A stretch of 64,000 nt of DNA. It comes from Carallia brachiata. Lineage: Eukaryota; Streptophyta; Magnoliopsida; Malpighiales; Rhizophoraceae. Shown piece after piece: positions 11,033-23,924 of this stretch. The notes beneath the pieces were generated by a model. It did no database searches and was not told the origin of the DNA. It worked only from the letters and a program-made list of their open reading frames with translations. The translations under genes and the position numbers were made by a program. The DNA is taken from contig JADCRB010000038.1 in the NCBI GenBank assembly GCA_021464245.1, forward strand, positions 3,134,811-3,198,810, in the 5' to 3' direction. The stretch's first letter is position 1, and every line of letters begins with the position of its first letter.

Positions 11033-11623
11033 TCATAACAAGCTTCTCTGTTCGGGTGGCTCACATGGACATGGCAATGCTATGAACCTTGGAATTTGGT
11101 CTCCAGGCATCAATACTGGAATGCTTTGGCCTTGTTTTTGCTTCAAGTCCTATAAATATATGAAATAGCCAAAGGAAAGCGTCATTTATAATTATATTCA
11201 ACGGAAAGACTCTTTTTTTTTTTTTTTCTCTTTTGCAGGGTTATTAAAAATTTGGAAGAAAATAAGTACACATCTTTTGTCAGAATTCATTCAGTAATCA
11301 CGACATCATTATTTAATTTTTATGAATAAAAAATAACATCCAGAATATTGGGCAACGCTCTAAAATATTTTTGGATTGGAGAAATTAGTTACCGTTTCAG
11401 CTGACTTGGACTTGGGTGATGATGATGCTTCAATGTCTTCCTCAGGAATTGGGTCTTCGAAGAAAGACCTGCGGAGTGACCTGAGCTTGTCCCAGTGGTA
11501 GACGCAGGAGAAAATGCTGCTGAGGCTGAAGATGACAATCAAGAGGAGGGTGGTGCCAAGAGGGAATCCAAGGGAAGGCCTAGATGCATCCACGTGGGGC
11601 GGCGAGAAATCTGGACTCTCCAT
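11033..11623 (-). CDS. small single-pass membrane protein, At5g65660 type; exon 2 frameshifted
   Basis: Exon 1 (11623-11393) starts at MESPDFSPPHVDASRPSLGF, the family's conserved N-terminus; an in-frame ATG 8 codons upstream (11647) is less likely. A hydrophobic segment at residues 22-40 (GTTLLLIVIFSLSSIFSC) precedes a basic stretch HWDKLRSLRRSF, suggesting one membrane span. The donor is ACG|GTAACT, the intron 11392-11150, the acceptor TATAG|GAC, in phase 0. Exon 2 (11149-11033) carries the conserved IPVLMPGDQIPRFIALPCPC. After CEPP the written frame stops within five codons (TGA 11035-11033), whereas the next frame keeps a basic, proline-rich tail open to TAA at 10985-10983, as relatives have. 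One base therefore seems to be missing near 11055. The family is plant-specific, labelled hydroxyproline-rich in old annotations, with no biochemical function known to me. Promoter side is about 11650-11930. Confidence 0.85.
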
Positions 11624-11929
11624 GGTGCAGACTAATTCCTGCAGCACTAGCCCCTTCTTTCATGTGTTACAAGATGAAGAAAAAGGTGAACAAAAAGGCA
11701 AAATGGGTACTGTGTACAAAACTTTCACAGTTTAAGGTTTGATGATGATCGAATGAAAGTAGAAGGGAGAACAAAGCATATGAAAAATGGGAGAGCGAAG
11801 GAGAAAAACAGAACAGAGAAGCTAAAAAGAGAGTTGAGCAAATGAAGCTTTTGGGCAGACAGGACGAGGTGGAGTTTTGGGGGTGGGGGAGAAGGATATA
11901 CATTAAAAAAACCTAAAATGTTTGTGGGC

Positions 11930-12105
11930 AAATATTATGTAATTGTGAGTAATTTTTATACAATTATAATGATAATAAATAATATAAAAAATATTATTAT
12001 CTTTTCACTTTATTTTTTTAATTATAATTACATAAAAATATTCATAATTATATAAATTATATGTATATAAACACAATTTATCAATCAATATCTGTCATAG
12101 ACAGT
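11930..12105. mobile_element. foldback MITE copy, family shared with 39058
   Basis: The right half (TTATAATTACATAAAAATATT...TATAAACACAATTTATCAATCAATATCTGTC) aligns with the right half of the palindromic repeat at 39058-39288 (...GCATAAATTATACGCGTATAAACGCAATTTT...CAACGTCTGC). The left half (TTATGTAATTGTGAGTAATTTTTATACAATTATAAT) is its approximate inverse. Non-coding and about 175 bp. Confidence 0.55.
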
Positions 12106-12119
12106 CCCCTTAAAAAAAA

Positions 12120-12342
12120 AAGGATCCATTATATAATCAAACAATTTTTTTCTATTATATCTGCATGTATTTTTTTTATGCAACTACATATAAAAAAATG
12201 TGCAACGAAAAAATAATAATATTTTTTAAATTATTTTTTATCGATTTAATTGCACAAAACACGTTCTTAATTACACAAAAAAAAATTTACATAGAGACAA
12301 TAAAAAAAATTATTTGAACATAAACTTTTTTCCTAAAAAAAC
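12120..12342 (+). mobile_element. MITE-like repeat, family shared with 37566 (opposite orientation)
   Basis: From GGATCCATTATATAATCAAACAA to TAAACTTTTTTCC this block aligns along its length with the reverse complement of 37566-37813. Conserved landmarks are ATGCAACTACAT, AAAATGTGCAAC, TTTTTATCGATTTA and ACAAAACACGTT. Two copies of the same length class in opposite orientations indicate a mobile repeat. It adjoins another repeat copy at 11930-12105. Confidence 0.65.
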
Positions 12343-15300
12343 ATGCAGAGAGATGATAGAGTACGTGCGAAGGACACCAAAATCTCCGAGCTAATGTGCG
12401 GAAAAATGAGTAGGGTCCACTCGCTGATCGTGAGCGTAAATGACAACGGCTTAAAATTTTATTTTCGAAATTTTAAATATTTTTTTATTAACATGAAATC
12501 ATAAAATTTAATTTTGAAAAGTACGTTAAGAATATGTGGGAACAGGAAAATTTGACTTCATGGTAGAAAATAAAAAAGGAAAAAAAAATGAAGAGATGGT
12601 GAATATAACAGATAGAAAAAGATAAGTAATCACAGATTTACTGAAAGTGTAGCGAAGTGGTTCTTTTTTTTAAAAAAAAATCTATAATAATTTATGTGAT
12701 TAAAAGCAGCCACTTCAATCAAGAGATCTAAAATTTTAACTTTATATCTCTTTCTCATCTTTCTTTATTCTTAATTATTGGATTATTAATTTTAAAAAAA
12801 TTAAAAAACAAAAAAAACAGTAACTTTTTTTCAGTACAATAATAATGATATTATAATTAATAAAAAGTAATGATTAAAAAATTGTGATAAAGAAAATAAA
12901 TGATAATTTATGAGAGAAAAAATAAAAAATAATGGTTTGAATTGATTAAATATGAATAAAAAAATAAAAAAATATTTTTTTTTTCTATTTTCCTTTCTTT
13001 TTCCTTTGAAAATTTTGAATCACAGCATAAAGGTTTTGCCCACTACTCTTGAAGCTTGTCCTGTGACAAATTGCGCTTCTGTTTATATTGCTTTCCCGTT
13101 TCAAGCACGGCTTTTGGCAATCGGTTTGGCCCCAGAGCAGGAATTTCAAGATACAACATATTGGATCGGCCACAGCATTCAATTAAAATGGAGTAGTGTC
13201 TTTTGTGGGTTCACTCTCGCATAAGCTTTTAACTGGGATTTGGGAATTCCTTCCATGAATTAGGCAAGGAGCTGGAGTGTCTTCAACTACTACTAGGCAC
13301 TAGCTTGCATTAAAGGTTTTGCCTACCTAACTTAGCTGCCTGTAACAGAACTTGAAGATTATCTCAATGACTAGGATGAAAAAAACAAGGGCACAATTAT
13401 GTTACCATGTAATCTGCGACACGTAAAATTTACATAATTAATTTAACGATTTTTTTAAATTTAATATATTTTTTATAATCTAATAATTTAAATTTTACAT
13501 GTCAATTTTGTGTCTTCATACCTTTTTCCCAAAAAAACAATAATAAGCTATACATTTTGCTTAATACTTAATCCACACAAAACTTATTTCTAACCTTACC
13601 ATGTTTAATGTCATGAGCCTTGGTTTAAAATTTGAACTCTAGAAATTATTCGAGCACCATGTTGCAACATAATATGTTAGTAGTCAAAAAATAATAGAAC
13701 TTTATTTTATGTCGAAATGCACTGAGCAAGGCTATTTGCCGACTACATTGAGAGCTATTTGGCCGCTCATTTCAACAAAAAAGAGAAAATAATAATAATA
13801 AAAAAAAAGAGAATCCGAATGTCAACAAAGAGAATTAACATGGAGAAAAGGGAACATGGATCGTACTATTGTATCCGTAATGTTTTCACCTCAAGTCAAA
13901 ATTGTTCCTGTCGCTTGTACTTTATAACTAAGATAGCGGTGGAGAAAAAAAAAATTCATTTAGTAATTTAATTTTAAATAATAATAAAATAATTATATAA
14001 TTTATTAAAAATATTTATTATTTTATCTTTTTTTTAATTTTAATCATCTAAAATTTATATCATTTTATTTTTTATTTTGATTATTATTTAAATATTATTA
14101 TCTAATATTTTATAAAAAAAAAATTAGAGCAAAAGCACCAAAAATTTGAGGCACCGTTTTTAGAACATGTGAGATATGTATGCAATTTTCTCAAAGGTCA
14201 ATAATTAATTATGAGTTATTCTTGTGGACTATTTTAGAAGAAATGCCGTGTGGGATTCAAATTACACAAGAATTCATTTTTCTTTAGACAAAGCCTCCCT
14301 CACCTCAATACTTAGAGAAATTTTTTTTAAAAAAAGTAGTTCATTTCCTCAATTTAATATTCGGATGACTATTTTGGGTAACTTAGCAACGATCCCTAGC
14401 CTTGGCAGGCCAAAAATGATGAACGTTTCACTAAAATATAACCTACGCTCACATAATCATGTTCTTTCTGAAATATTGGTTCAATTAGGCTGCAGTCAGC
14501 CAATACAGGATTTGAGGCTTCATGGTTTACAGATTTCCAGGGAGAATACTGCAAACTGCAAGCTCTCTCTGCCTTTGGTCCTTGACCTGGCCAGCAACAG
14601 CTGAATCCAAGCTATAAAATCACAGAGCAACATCCGAAGTCATTTTCACATCTTTCTGGTGCTTTATGCTTGTCCCAGTCCAATGGACCAAAATGACAGT
14701 GTCTCATTTGTTTAGAAGCGTTAAGATCTATTGGGTCAACATTCTTTTATAAACTATATCACCTTCATTCCCTTATATCAGTGTTACATATGTTCCTCTT
14801 ATTTTTAGGTCATAAAAATGAAAAAGTATAAATGGTATTCTACAGTCATGCCAGAGGATACGTATATCTTATTTTGGTGCATATTTGGAATTGCAAATGG
14901 TCATTTCTCTCCCACATCTGAATTTTTAACCAAATGGCTTTGCGGCCCGACGACCAATTAGTCCCCCTGAATTACAAATAGAAGTTGCAAAATATTCCTT
15001 TGTTTCTTGAACCAGTGAATTCTTGAACTATAACGATTGCATATTTGGTTGATCGCAAAAATAAACAAACAAAATTAATACACATATTGGCCAACATGCT
15101 TCTATGCTTGCGAATGGAACACTTTCCTAATAAAAGAATGGGGCTAGTAATGATATTGATTCCCCGAATGGGCTTAAGGCTCAGACTCGCCCTTGATAAC
15201 TTAACAGTAGTAGGAAGCCCACTTTGGCAGGCTTGTCCTAGGACCCCAAAAAGAATTTCCAGAGCAGTCATTCCTAAGTCCGAAGAATAGGTCCAATATG

Positions 15301-16714
15301 AAAGAAAACTTTCTAGAAGACTATTCTATTAATATCCTGAAACGATGACATCAATGTATATACGTAGTTATAAATATCACACAGAGTTTATATAGAGTTA
15401 CAGTCCCAAGATAAGCTTTAATTGCTCAATATTACATTGCTTGTTATCCTTAGACCACCATGCTGATGTAGACATTGGAGTGCTAGTATTGCATATTCAC
15501 CTAACATACCATAGCCTTCTTGTCTTCCAGCTCAAAGAATCCGAATAATCTTGCGGTGACCTAGTCCAAACTCACATACCCAGAACCCAAGTTAGTTGAG
15601 CCCATTGCTAGTCTCTTAAAGTCAACTCAAGTCTCCACTCTGAGACTCACTTGATTAGTCAATATTGTGAGAAAACAAACCCTGGCCTCTCTTGCCCCTT
15701 AATTTATCACAACACTTGCACGGACCTCATCAAATCTTCATTATACTAGAAAGCTTAAATATTGACAAGACTTGTGAAATTAGATTGGTTCTCACTTGCG
15801 ATTTGCTGTACGAAGTTAGGTCTTACTAATCATCTTCCAATTTGAACAAAAGGCTATGGCTGAATTCTTGCATGCTCCCCAATAAATGTATTGACGGAGG
15901 GTCGAAGCGTTATCGAATTGGGTTTGTGGCTTCGAAGTCGAGGTATAAAAGGCATGGAATTTATGGATTTTCTATTGACTTTTTGTGGCAAGGATAACAA
16001 GCTGAAGCCCACCAAGACCTAAACGAGGCTCTGGTTACCATTCCTTTAGGTCAAATTAAATCCTCTCATGGCTTTTGCAGGTTTTGGATTGGCTCATATT
16101 TTCCATCTACAGCTGACTAAGAATCAATTCACCAGTAAATGAAACCATCACAAATTTTCTTTTTATTTTCCTTTTCATTCGAATGCCAATCAAGTTGATA
16201 CAATTCGAATTCCTGTTATATAATTTCTCCGTAAGTTGAAATATGTTAGATGTCCCTAACTAAAATGGAATGAGTGATTTGGTTGAAGTGCAAATATTAG
16301 GTTCTAGAATCAGCAATGAAAGAATTATGTTTGGTCTCTAACATTTAACAAGTTAATTACTGATTATTTCGTATTAAAAAACAAATTTACCCCTCTCTCT
16401 TCCAGATGTGTGCCAAAGACACTAAGTTGCTAAACTGGGCGGTTGCCGCCTCCTCATCAACCCCTTGGTTCAGATTTTCCCTCCTATTACATGTCAGAAA
16501 GGCTAAAAAAAAAAACACATTTGTAAACGTGTCAACTTTTGTTGGATGCAAGGATTCGTATGCCAATCGCTTTTATTTTATTTATGAGCACTATTATGTA
16601 GATGTAGGATAAGAATATGTAAGCGAACGTATGATAAATTTGATAGTATCTAACAATTTATTCATTTTTTTGAATTCAACCATTTAATTATCTAGATTTC
16701 ACTTTAATCCCACC
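12343..16714. other. long intergenic stretch, no gene supported
   Basis: Mostly AT-rich non-coding sequence. 14224-14604 (+, 126 codons) and 14972-15271 (-, 99 codons) are the longest open frames. Neither shows a domain, a signal or a family resemblance I recognise, and both sit among repeats of unclear type. 15300-16150 is less AT-biased and looks single-copy; it could hold regulatory or untranslated RNA, but nothing in the sequence decides that. Confidence 0.5.
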
Positions 16715-16719
16715 TAATT

Positions 16720-18899
16720 TGTTGGTCCTAAATGTACCCAAGAAGGGGTGAATTAGATAGTCAAATAACATGTTACTAACACTTGTATAGGATGAAAATA
16801 AAAACTTAAAAGTAAACTGTCACTGAAAATATATATATAGCCAAACAATAAACTTTAAGAAATAAATTGCAATGACTATAACGTATGGAATGAATAAATA
16901 TATAACAAGTGATAGAAATTGCAAGATAAGAAAACAACTTAAAACTATAGTCAATATGAGAAGAGAATCAAGTGAATAAATAAATTGTGACGTGTGTGCG
17001 TAAAAAAAAATATTAAAGAGTATAAAGAAAAGTAGGACGTAGAAAATTTATAAAAGTTCAGAACTTTTGTTCCTACATTCTCTTTTCGAGACCTTTCGTC
17101 TTGAGAGTTTAAGCTCTGCTAATAAAATAATTTTCTAATTGTGAGGAGAACAACAATAATTTGGTGATTTATCGATCAATATTGCAACCTTGAATGCTAG
17201 TGTGACCTTAAGAACACACACTAGCTTTCTCAAATAAAAAAACACTTTTTTTCTTTCAACACAAACACCCTCTCTTCTATTTTGAAAGCTCACTTTTGTA
17301 CATCACAAAGAAAACACTCCTCTTTCACAATAACAATCCAACACAATAGATAGAATGAGAGGAATAGAGAGGGATTAAGTTATTGGAACAGGAAAGAGGG
17401 TAAGATTGAAAATGAAAAAATTGCTTCAAGTCGTGTAAACAATATTACTCTCCTTAAGACAAAATTTGTCATCACTAAATTGTAACAGAGGTATAATGCG
17501 AACTCTCTCACAGAATAAAATGAAGCACACTCGACTGCAGGTTATAATACTGAAATCGAGCCCTCGAGAAATTGTTGTAATATCTAAAATTACTCACAAA
17601 AAGTGTATGAATTTTTCTATCTTCTCTATATCTATGTGAATGACCAATTCACATATTTATATGGAGAATAATTCGATAATTATTTGGCCAAGAGATGTGT
17701 CTTTTGGGTCCAATGGACACGACTCTTTAACGTATCCTTTCATCAAAGACACGACTCTTCGATGTGGTCTTTTCATTAATAGACGCAACTCTACAACTAC
17801 CAAATTAATTATAGGACATAACTTTTTATTTTGAAAATTCCCCAACATAAGAGAGATGAATCGAGCATTGATAGAGACACCTATTTATAGGTGAAGGAGG
17901 GTATAAAGGCTGCTGAAATGTATTAATGACGACTGACTTTATAGCCAATGGATCCCCATAATCGTGGTTTTGAATGGTGATGACAACCTTAACAGATATG
18001 ACAACTTTTCAAATAATCATTCATAACTTTCTGTATATAACTCTAAATTGAGTCCTGATTCTTACGTTTGAAAGTAAACATCTAGAGCTTTCAATCCATA
18101 TATAGATTATAACCCCATTCCACTCTAGTTAGTCATGGCATCTTTTGGAAATTGACTAATCTCATTGGGCGTGACAAATTGTGTACCTTTCAGTATTTTG
18201 GTAATATCTCCTTCTACATGTATCCTAATGACGTGATTCTTATCAATTTGAAAAATAGACAGAATTACCTTTGTATGAATATAAGGCTCAACAGTTAATT
18301 CTTTCCCATTTGTTCGCAATTGTTTCTGAAAGTTGACTGATCTTGTCTGCATTGATAGATTGAGCACCTCGTAGTTGATAGACCATAACTTTCTCCACAA
18401 ATATTCAATTGAGATGATTCTTGAAGATTTGGAAACTAGACAAAATTATCCATTTATCCATATAAAATTCATCATATGATTCTTCTCTAGCTATCTGCAT
18501 TGATTTTTTAAAATTAGAAGATGTAGTGTTACCTAGACATTTGATGTCTTGATTGTGAAGAATGATTTACAAGTAAGTTCTAATAAGTTTGGAGCCTCAA
18601 ATTTAGACTATGCATGCCTTCATTTTGGGTCAATCTTTTGTTACTTTTGACCTCCAATTTTAGACCAATGATGTTGCTACATGAAGTTGTTTTTATGGAC
18701 CATGTTTACAGCTCTCATGCTCCAAAAAATTGATGCTTTACTAGCACAAAAGGATTGGTTATTTTTAGTTACTTTAGTGCGAATAAATTTCCATCATAAT
18801 ATTGAACCTATAACTAAACAAACTTAAACGAAACATATTAGTAATTATCAATATTTTACAATCATCAAAACTGAGTCATGAAATCTTAGGTTTTCAACA
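16720..18899 (-). repeat. solo LTR of a Ty1/copia-type element, with 5-bp target duplication
   Basis: It begins TGTTGGTCCTAAATGTACCC and ends ...GGTTTTCAACA, canonical TGTT...AACA ends, 2180 bp apart. The five bases outside, TAATT at 16715-16719 and TAATT at 18900-18904, are identical, as integration predicts. The start resembles the copia LTR at 20383 (TGTTGGTCC.TAA..., then GGGGTGAAT), so it belongs to the same broad lineage and orientation. No primer-binding site, polypurine tract or coding sequence adjoins, so the internal part was probably removed by LTR-LTR recombination. Small open frames inside it are not genes. Confidence 0.78.
17880..17891 (-). promoter_or_regulatory. TATA box in the solo LTR
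   Basis: CCTATAAATAGG on the minus strand, about the middle of the LTR, where the U3/R boundary is expected. It fixes the LTR's transcription direction as minus, like its neighbour's. Confidence 0.5.
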
Positions 18900-18904
18900 T
18901 AATT

Positions 18905-20382
18905 TATGTCCACTAAATATTTCCATGATTTGGAAAATACTTAGTGGATGTAAGTTTAATAAAATCGAAATGAAATTAAAGTGATATGTGTTGTTAGATT
19001 ATTGAATTCAAAAAAATTAAAAAAAAATAGATAAACTATTAAATACTGTCAGATAAACTGCATACTCATATACATTTTCCTAACCTACACCCATTGTACA
19101 TTTCTAGTCTACTTAAATGTCATGCTTAATTGCCATAAAATTATGATTTCAATACTATGCAATAAACTAGTTCAACATGAACAAGAGAAAAAACTGGAAA
19201 AAGAAATCAATATTCGCGATATTGCTGGCAAAATGTACAAAGGCCATTTATACACAAAGCTTGTCATGTAAAACACATGGACAACCAATGATCATGTACT
19301 TCAATTATATCAATAACATCAAATCCTAGGGTCATTTATCAACCTTCGGAAATTGTATTGAATATTCTCTACCGAAAGTTATGGTGCTATTTTCTTGCGG
19401 GGGTAGAAAAAAAATGTGTGCCGATTAATTTTTTAGGCGTACGTCACATGCCAATGTAACGTTGGTCAGTTATACCCACAACACGCAGCCATTCAATGAT
19501 TTGAATTTTTTTTATTAAATTTATTGGATAGTGAACTATTCTATATAAAGTAATTTTATTTATTTTGATAAATTTTATCCTCTCTCAGAATTAAAACTCA
19601 AAGTCTCAAAAATAAAAATGTAAATTTTTAAACACTAACGTGTCACTGTGAAATCTGAATTTGGTAGTACCAAAATGTAAATGTTATGAGGTTTTTTTTT
19701 TTTCTTCTTTTGATGGTTACCATAATAAGTTACGAAAAACTTAATGGAAACACAGTGGAAGCAACATAATAAGCGGATGGCCTAATTTAGTGAAAATTTA
19801 TAATTTTTTTTTTTATGATTAAACGGTAAAAAAAACTATAAAATTCAAGAAAAAAAAATATAAACTATTGGATAATTCCACGTGCCTCTCATTATGCTAA
19901 GTTATTAGGGGTAAGAACGAAAAAAAAATAGAGAACTTGGAGGGCCACCAACCGACAGACGGACTTCAATTGCCACTTTTTGTCTCCCAATTATACTTCT
20001 TTTTGTCCCTGTTGATTTTAAATTCCGAGTTTTTTTTATATGAAAAATAATCAGTAAGTAGTTTGTTAGATGTTAAAACAAATGAAAAAAATGAATGCTA
20101 TACACTCAAAAGATAAAGTTTCAAATTAATTTAATGAGTGTTTTCTAAAGAGATCGGGTCCCAATCTCCCTCCTTTAAAAGAAACTTAGTGGCCACCCAA
20201 ATTATGTCCGTGTGGTTAAATTTCGGGTCTCAATCCCCATTTAATAATTGTATAGATTTAACCAAAAAAAAGCAATCGCAGTTAGTGTACAAGTAGATAT
20301 ATCTAATGACATTTAATAATTTATTTATTTTTTTCATTAAATTTTCATTAATTAATGAAATGATAGCTGATATGATAAAATT
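18905..20382. other. AT-rich intergenic DNA between two copia-type insertions
   Basis: No gene or bounded repeat found. The stretch has many A and T runs and no long open frame. The copia element begins at 20383. Confidence 0.6.
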
Positions 20383-21844
20383 TGTTTGTCCCTAAGGTGA
20401 AGCCTAGAGGGGGGGTGAATAGGCTTCACAAATAAAATCCTCAAATAAAAATTTCTACAAATGAATGTAAACAAGAGATTGAAAGAAATACAATATCGAT
20501 TTTTACAAGGTTCACCAAATGACTACGTCCTTGGTCTTCTCAACAATCTCTCTCTTGGAGATTCTTGAGAGTTCAACTATGGGGTGCCTTTGGGCACACC
20601 AATCACCACCGTACAGTTTACAAGAAGACTCCGCAAACACCCTTCTGTCCGCCTTCAAAACGCTTGTTGCACAAGTTCCATTTGCCAACACCACTTTCCC
20701 TTTTCTTTTAGGTTTTCCTTTTTGGAGTTCAACCCTAACTCCTTACAAGATGATCCTCACAAGTCCCACTTGAGAGCTCTCACCTATTCTCACAATGTAT
20801 TACAATACAAATGAAACTTACTAGCTTGAATGCTAGTTTTACAATAAAAGCACTTAGAGTAAAGAAAGCCTTTTTGCCTTGAGAGAGATTGTGCAGTGGT
20901 TGAATATAACTTTTTTCACAGTAAAACATCTTCAAGTGATGTTTAAATAGCTGCAAGATAGGTTAGCAACTTGTTAGAGCCGTTGCCATGGTTGCACATG
21001 CATACTTGTTGTTTCCCTCTTGACAGCTTTGCATTGATTCTCTTGTTTGACACCTTCTGGTTGAACGGCTATAACTTGATACAGACAGCTTGAAAAATTG
21101 CGATTCCTTTTTTGTTATTTAGTAGACTGTCAGAGCTCTCTACCCACCAAATTTGACTATTTTTGAATGAGTATAGCATAGTCAAATAAATGTTTGAATA
21201 CAGACGTTAAAGTTCCGTTAGACAGTCTGCACACTTTTAGTAGAACGGTAATATCTTGCAGATGGCTTTGAATTTTGATGTGATTCTTTTTGCATTGATT
21301 AATAGACAGAACAGAATCTACACAAAAATTCACATTCAAATTCGTCGTGTGCTCTTCTAGAGCAGCCGTTGCAATTCACTCCATGTGCACTGAAAGTTCC
21401 TGACAGCTTGCACCCTCTTGGTATAAAATTCATAAGTTTTTCTCTAGGGCTCCAAAAATTGCACGACCAAGCTCATTTGAAACTAGACTTATAGTCCTGC
21501 CAAAATATATATATTTTAGGCCCAAAATATATCTCAAGTGAGTGAGTTTAGTACCTGGAATCTGTCCAAACAGATTTGCTCTTATGCTGTCTTTTAAGAT
21601 AGTAGCTTAATAAGGCCCAATGTGATTTCTTCCATGCACTTCCATGCACGTGTAAGATGGCATATGTGTACCTCTTTGGACTTCTTGAACCTGAATTGTA
21701 TACTTGAAGAACATACAAATGAAATTCACTTGTACTTATGTTAGATTGGTTCATAGCTCATTATCAAAACACTCATCATCAAAACATGAATTCACACTTA
21801 GTAACAATTTCTTAATGTATGCATGGGGTGTGAATTTTCCAACA
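20383..21844 (-). repeat. 3' LTR of the copia element
   Basis: 1462 bp. The start TGTTTGTCCC (20383) matches the 5' LTR start at 26444. The end ...TTTTCCAACA (21844) directly abuts the polypurine tract. It contains the GTGAAGCCTAGA/GGTGAATAGGCTTCAC inverted repeat near its start. Confidence 0.88.
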
Positions 21845-21859
21845 ATCTCCCCCTTTTTG
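21845..21859 (-). other. polypurine tract of the copia element
   Basis: CAAAAAGGGGGAGAT on the minus strand, immediately before the 3' LTR. This is the usual site for plus-strand DNA priming. Confidence 0.85.
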
Positions 21860-22368
21860 ATGATGACAAAACCTTTAAATAGATGCTCCCCCTTAATCTA
21901 AGCTTCCTCTAGAAATGCTCTTTCTTGATAACTCTCTTAATTTTCTCCCCCTTTTTGTCATCAATAAAAATGGTTGAAACAAAAATGTGAATGCTAACTA
22001 GGTTAAGAGATTGAGACTCCCCCTTAATGTTTGCATGCATCACAAGTTCACATTTACAATTAGGCATATAAGTTATCATAACTTTGAAATGTAGGCCTTG
22101 TAGAGTTCAAATACAATCATTAAATTAGAGCAAAGAGTGGATCATGTGAACTTAGAAAATGATGCCTCAATTCCAAAAAAAAGTTTCACTAGAACAAAAA
22201 TAGAGTGTATTATGTGCAATGTTCATAAAAATGGTTTTCAATGTATTTGCTTCATTAATTTGAAGTAATTTCATTGAAAATTTGGCCACTTTGTTATGCC
22301 ATAAAATGGCAAGATATAATCACAAACATTCATGCAAAATTAAGCAAATGAAGACATTCAAGCATATG

Positions 22369-23330
22369 CTAATGCATGGGGTGTGACATGCCCAATTCTC
22401 TTCTTAGATTACAAAATTGATCTTGATCTAGTGGCTTAGTGAAAATGTCCGCAACTTGATTTTTGGTATCTATAAATGCAAGCACAATATCACCTCTTTG
22501 AATATGGTCTCTAAGGAAATGATGTCTAATATCAATATGCTTTGTTCTAGAGTGATGGATGGGATTTTTGGTCAAGTTTATTGCACTTGTGTTGTCACAC
22601 TTGATGGTAACCTCCTTCATGTTAAGACCATAATCCATAAGTTGTTGACTCATCCATAAAACTTGAGCACAACAACTTCCTATCGCAACATATTCGGCTT
22701 CCGTGGTAGATAGTGCTACACTATTTTGCTTTTTGCTAGCCCATGAAATAAGCATTGATCCTAAAAAATGACAAGTCCCGGAGGTGCTTTTTCTATCAAT
22801 CTTGCATCCACCAAAATCGGCATCCGAAAAAGCATGCAACTTAAAGTTTGATTCTTTAGGATACCATAATCCTAAATTAGGTGTGTCATTCAAGTATCTA
22901 AAAATTCTTTTTACTGCAACTAGATGAGATTCCTTGGAGATGCTTGAAATCTAGCACAAAGACACACACTAAACATGATATCCGGTCTACTAGCCGTTAG
23001 GTAAAGAAGTGAGCCAATCATTGAACGATAAAATTTAGTATCCACGGATTTACCTTTTTCATCTTTATCTAACCTTGTGGAAGTGCTCATTGGTGTTGAG
23101 GCGGACTTGGCTTCATTCATTCCAAACCGCTTGAGTAAGTCCCTCACATACTTTTCTTGATTGATGAAGGTTCCATATTTGGTTTGTTTAACTTGAAGTC
23201 CCAAGAAGTAGTTTAGTTCTCCCATCATACTCATCTCAAATTCACCTTGCATTAGCTTAGAAAATTCTTTGCAAAGGCCATCATTAGTAGAACCAAATAT
23301 AATATCATCTACATATATTTGAACTATTTA
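22369..23330 (-). pseudogene. copia reverse transcriptase C-terminus and RNase H
   Basis: After an in-frame TAA at 23330-23328 the frame continues with the catalytic YVDD (23315-23304), the NYFLGLQ block and SRPDIMFSV. A net one-base loss near 22910 then moves the frame to 22893-22369, which holds the RNase H landmarks DADFGG, SWASKKQ, LSTTEAEYVA, NTSAINL, HIDIRHHF and VADIFTKPL. The residues expected for both activities are visible, so the lesions are in reading frame, not active site. The product would finish reverse transcription and remove the RNA template. Confidence 0.88.
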
Positions 23331-23924
23331 TATCTTTTCATTAATTTTGATGAATAAAGTAGTATCAACCTTACCTCTTTCAAAGCCTTTCTCCAAAAGA
23401 AAGTTGGAAAGCCTTTCATACCAAGCTCTTGGTGCTTGTTTGAGTCCATATAAAGCCTTTTTAAGTTTAAAAACATAATTTGGAAAATTTGCATCCTCAA
23501 AACCGGGTGGTTGTTCTACATAAACTTCTTCATTTATAAAACCATTTAGGAAAGCACTTTTGACATCCATTTGATATAAAGTAAAATCCATGTAACAAGC
23601 AAATGCAATCAAAAGTCTAATTGCTTCAAGTCTAGCCACCGGAGCATAAGTTTCATCATAATCTATGCCTTCTTGTTGACAATACCCTTGAGCTACTAAT
23701 CTTGCTTTATTTCTTACTATAGTTCCATGCTCATCCATTTTATTTCTAAAGACCCATTTAGTTCCTATGATTGATCTATCAAGAGGTCTTGGAACAAGAG
23801 TCCATACTTGGCTTCGTTCAAATTGATTTAATTCTTCTTGCATGGCTATTATCCAATCACTATCTTGAAGTGCTTCATCGATGTTTTTAGGTTCGATTTG
23901 GAGGTAAAAGATGAAAACATACAA
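23328..23924 (-). pseudogene. copia reverse transcriptase N-terminal part (RVT_2)
   Basis: 198 codons holding the copia RVT_2 blocks: EELNQFERSQVW, GTKWVFRNKMDEHG, RLVAQGYCQQEGIDY, TYAPVARLEAIR, QMDVKSAFLNG and LYGLKQAPRAWY. It ends at an in-frame TAA just four codons before YVDD. It is out of frame with the integrase segment upstream; the break lies near 23900. Given the stop, a fingers/palm fragment without its catalytic loop would be made. Confidence 0.9.

Noticed and set aside
11667..11931. Pyrimidine-rich, Phe/Ser-rich minus-strand frames next to the At5g65660-like gene
   Set aside because: They fit a CT-rich promoter and leader of that gene; hydrophobic text comes from TTT and TCT runs.
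14224..14604. 126-codon plus-strand open frame in intergenic DNA
   Set aside because: No domain, signal or family resemblance; no promoter or splice context; length is possible by chance.
14972..15271. 99-codon minus-strand open frame
   Set aside because: No recognised similarity, and the overlapping opposite frame is equally open.
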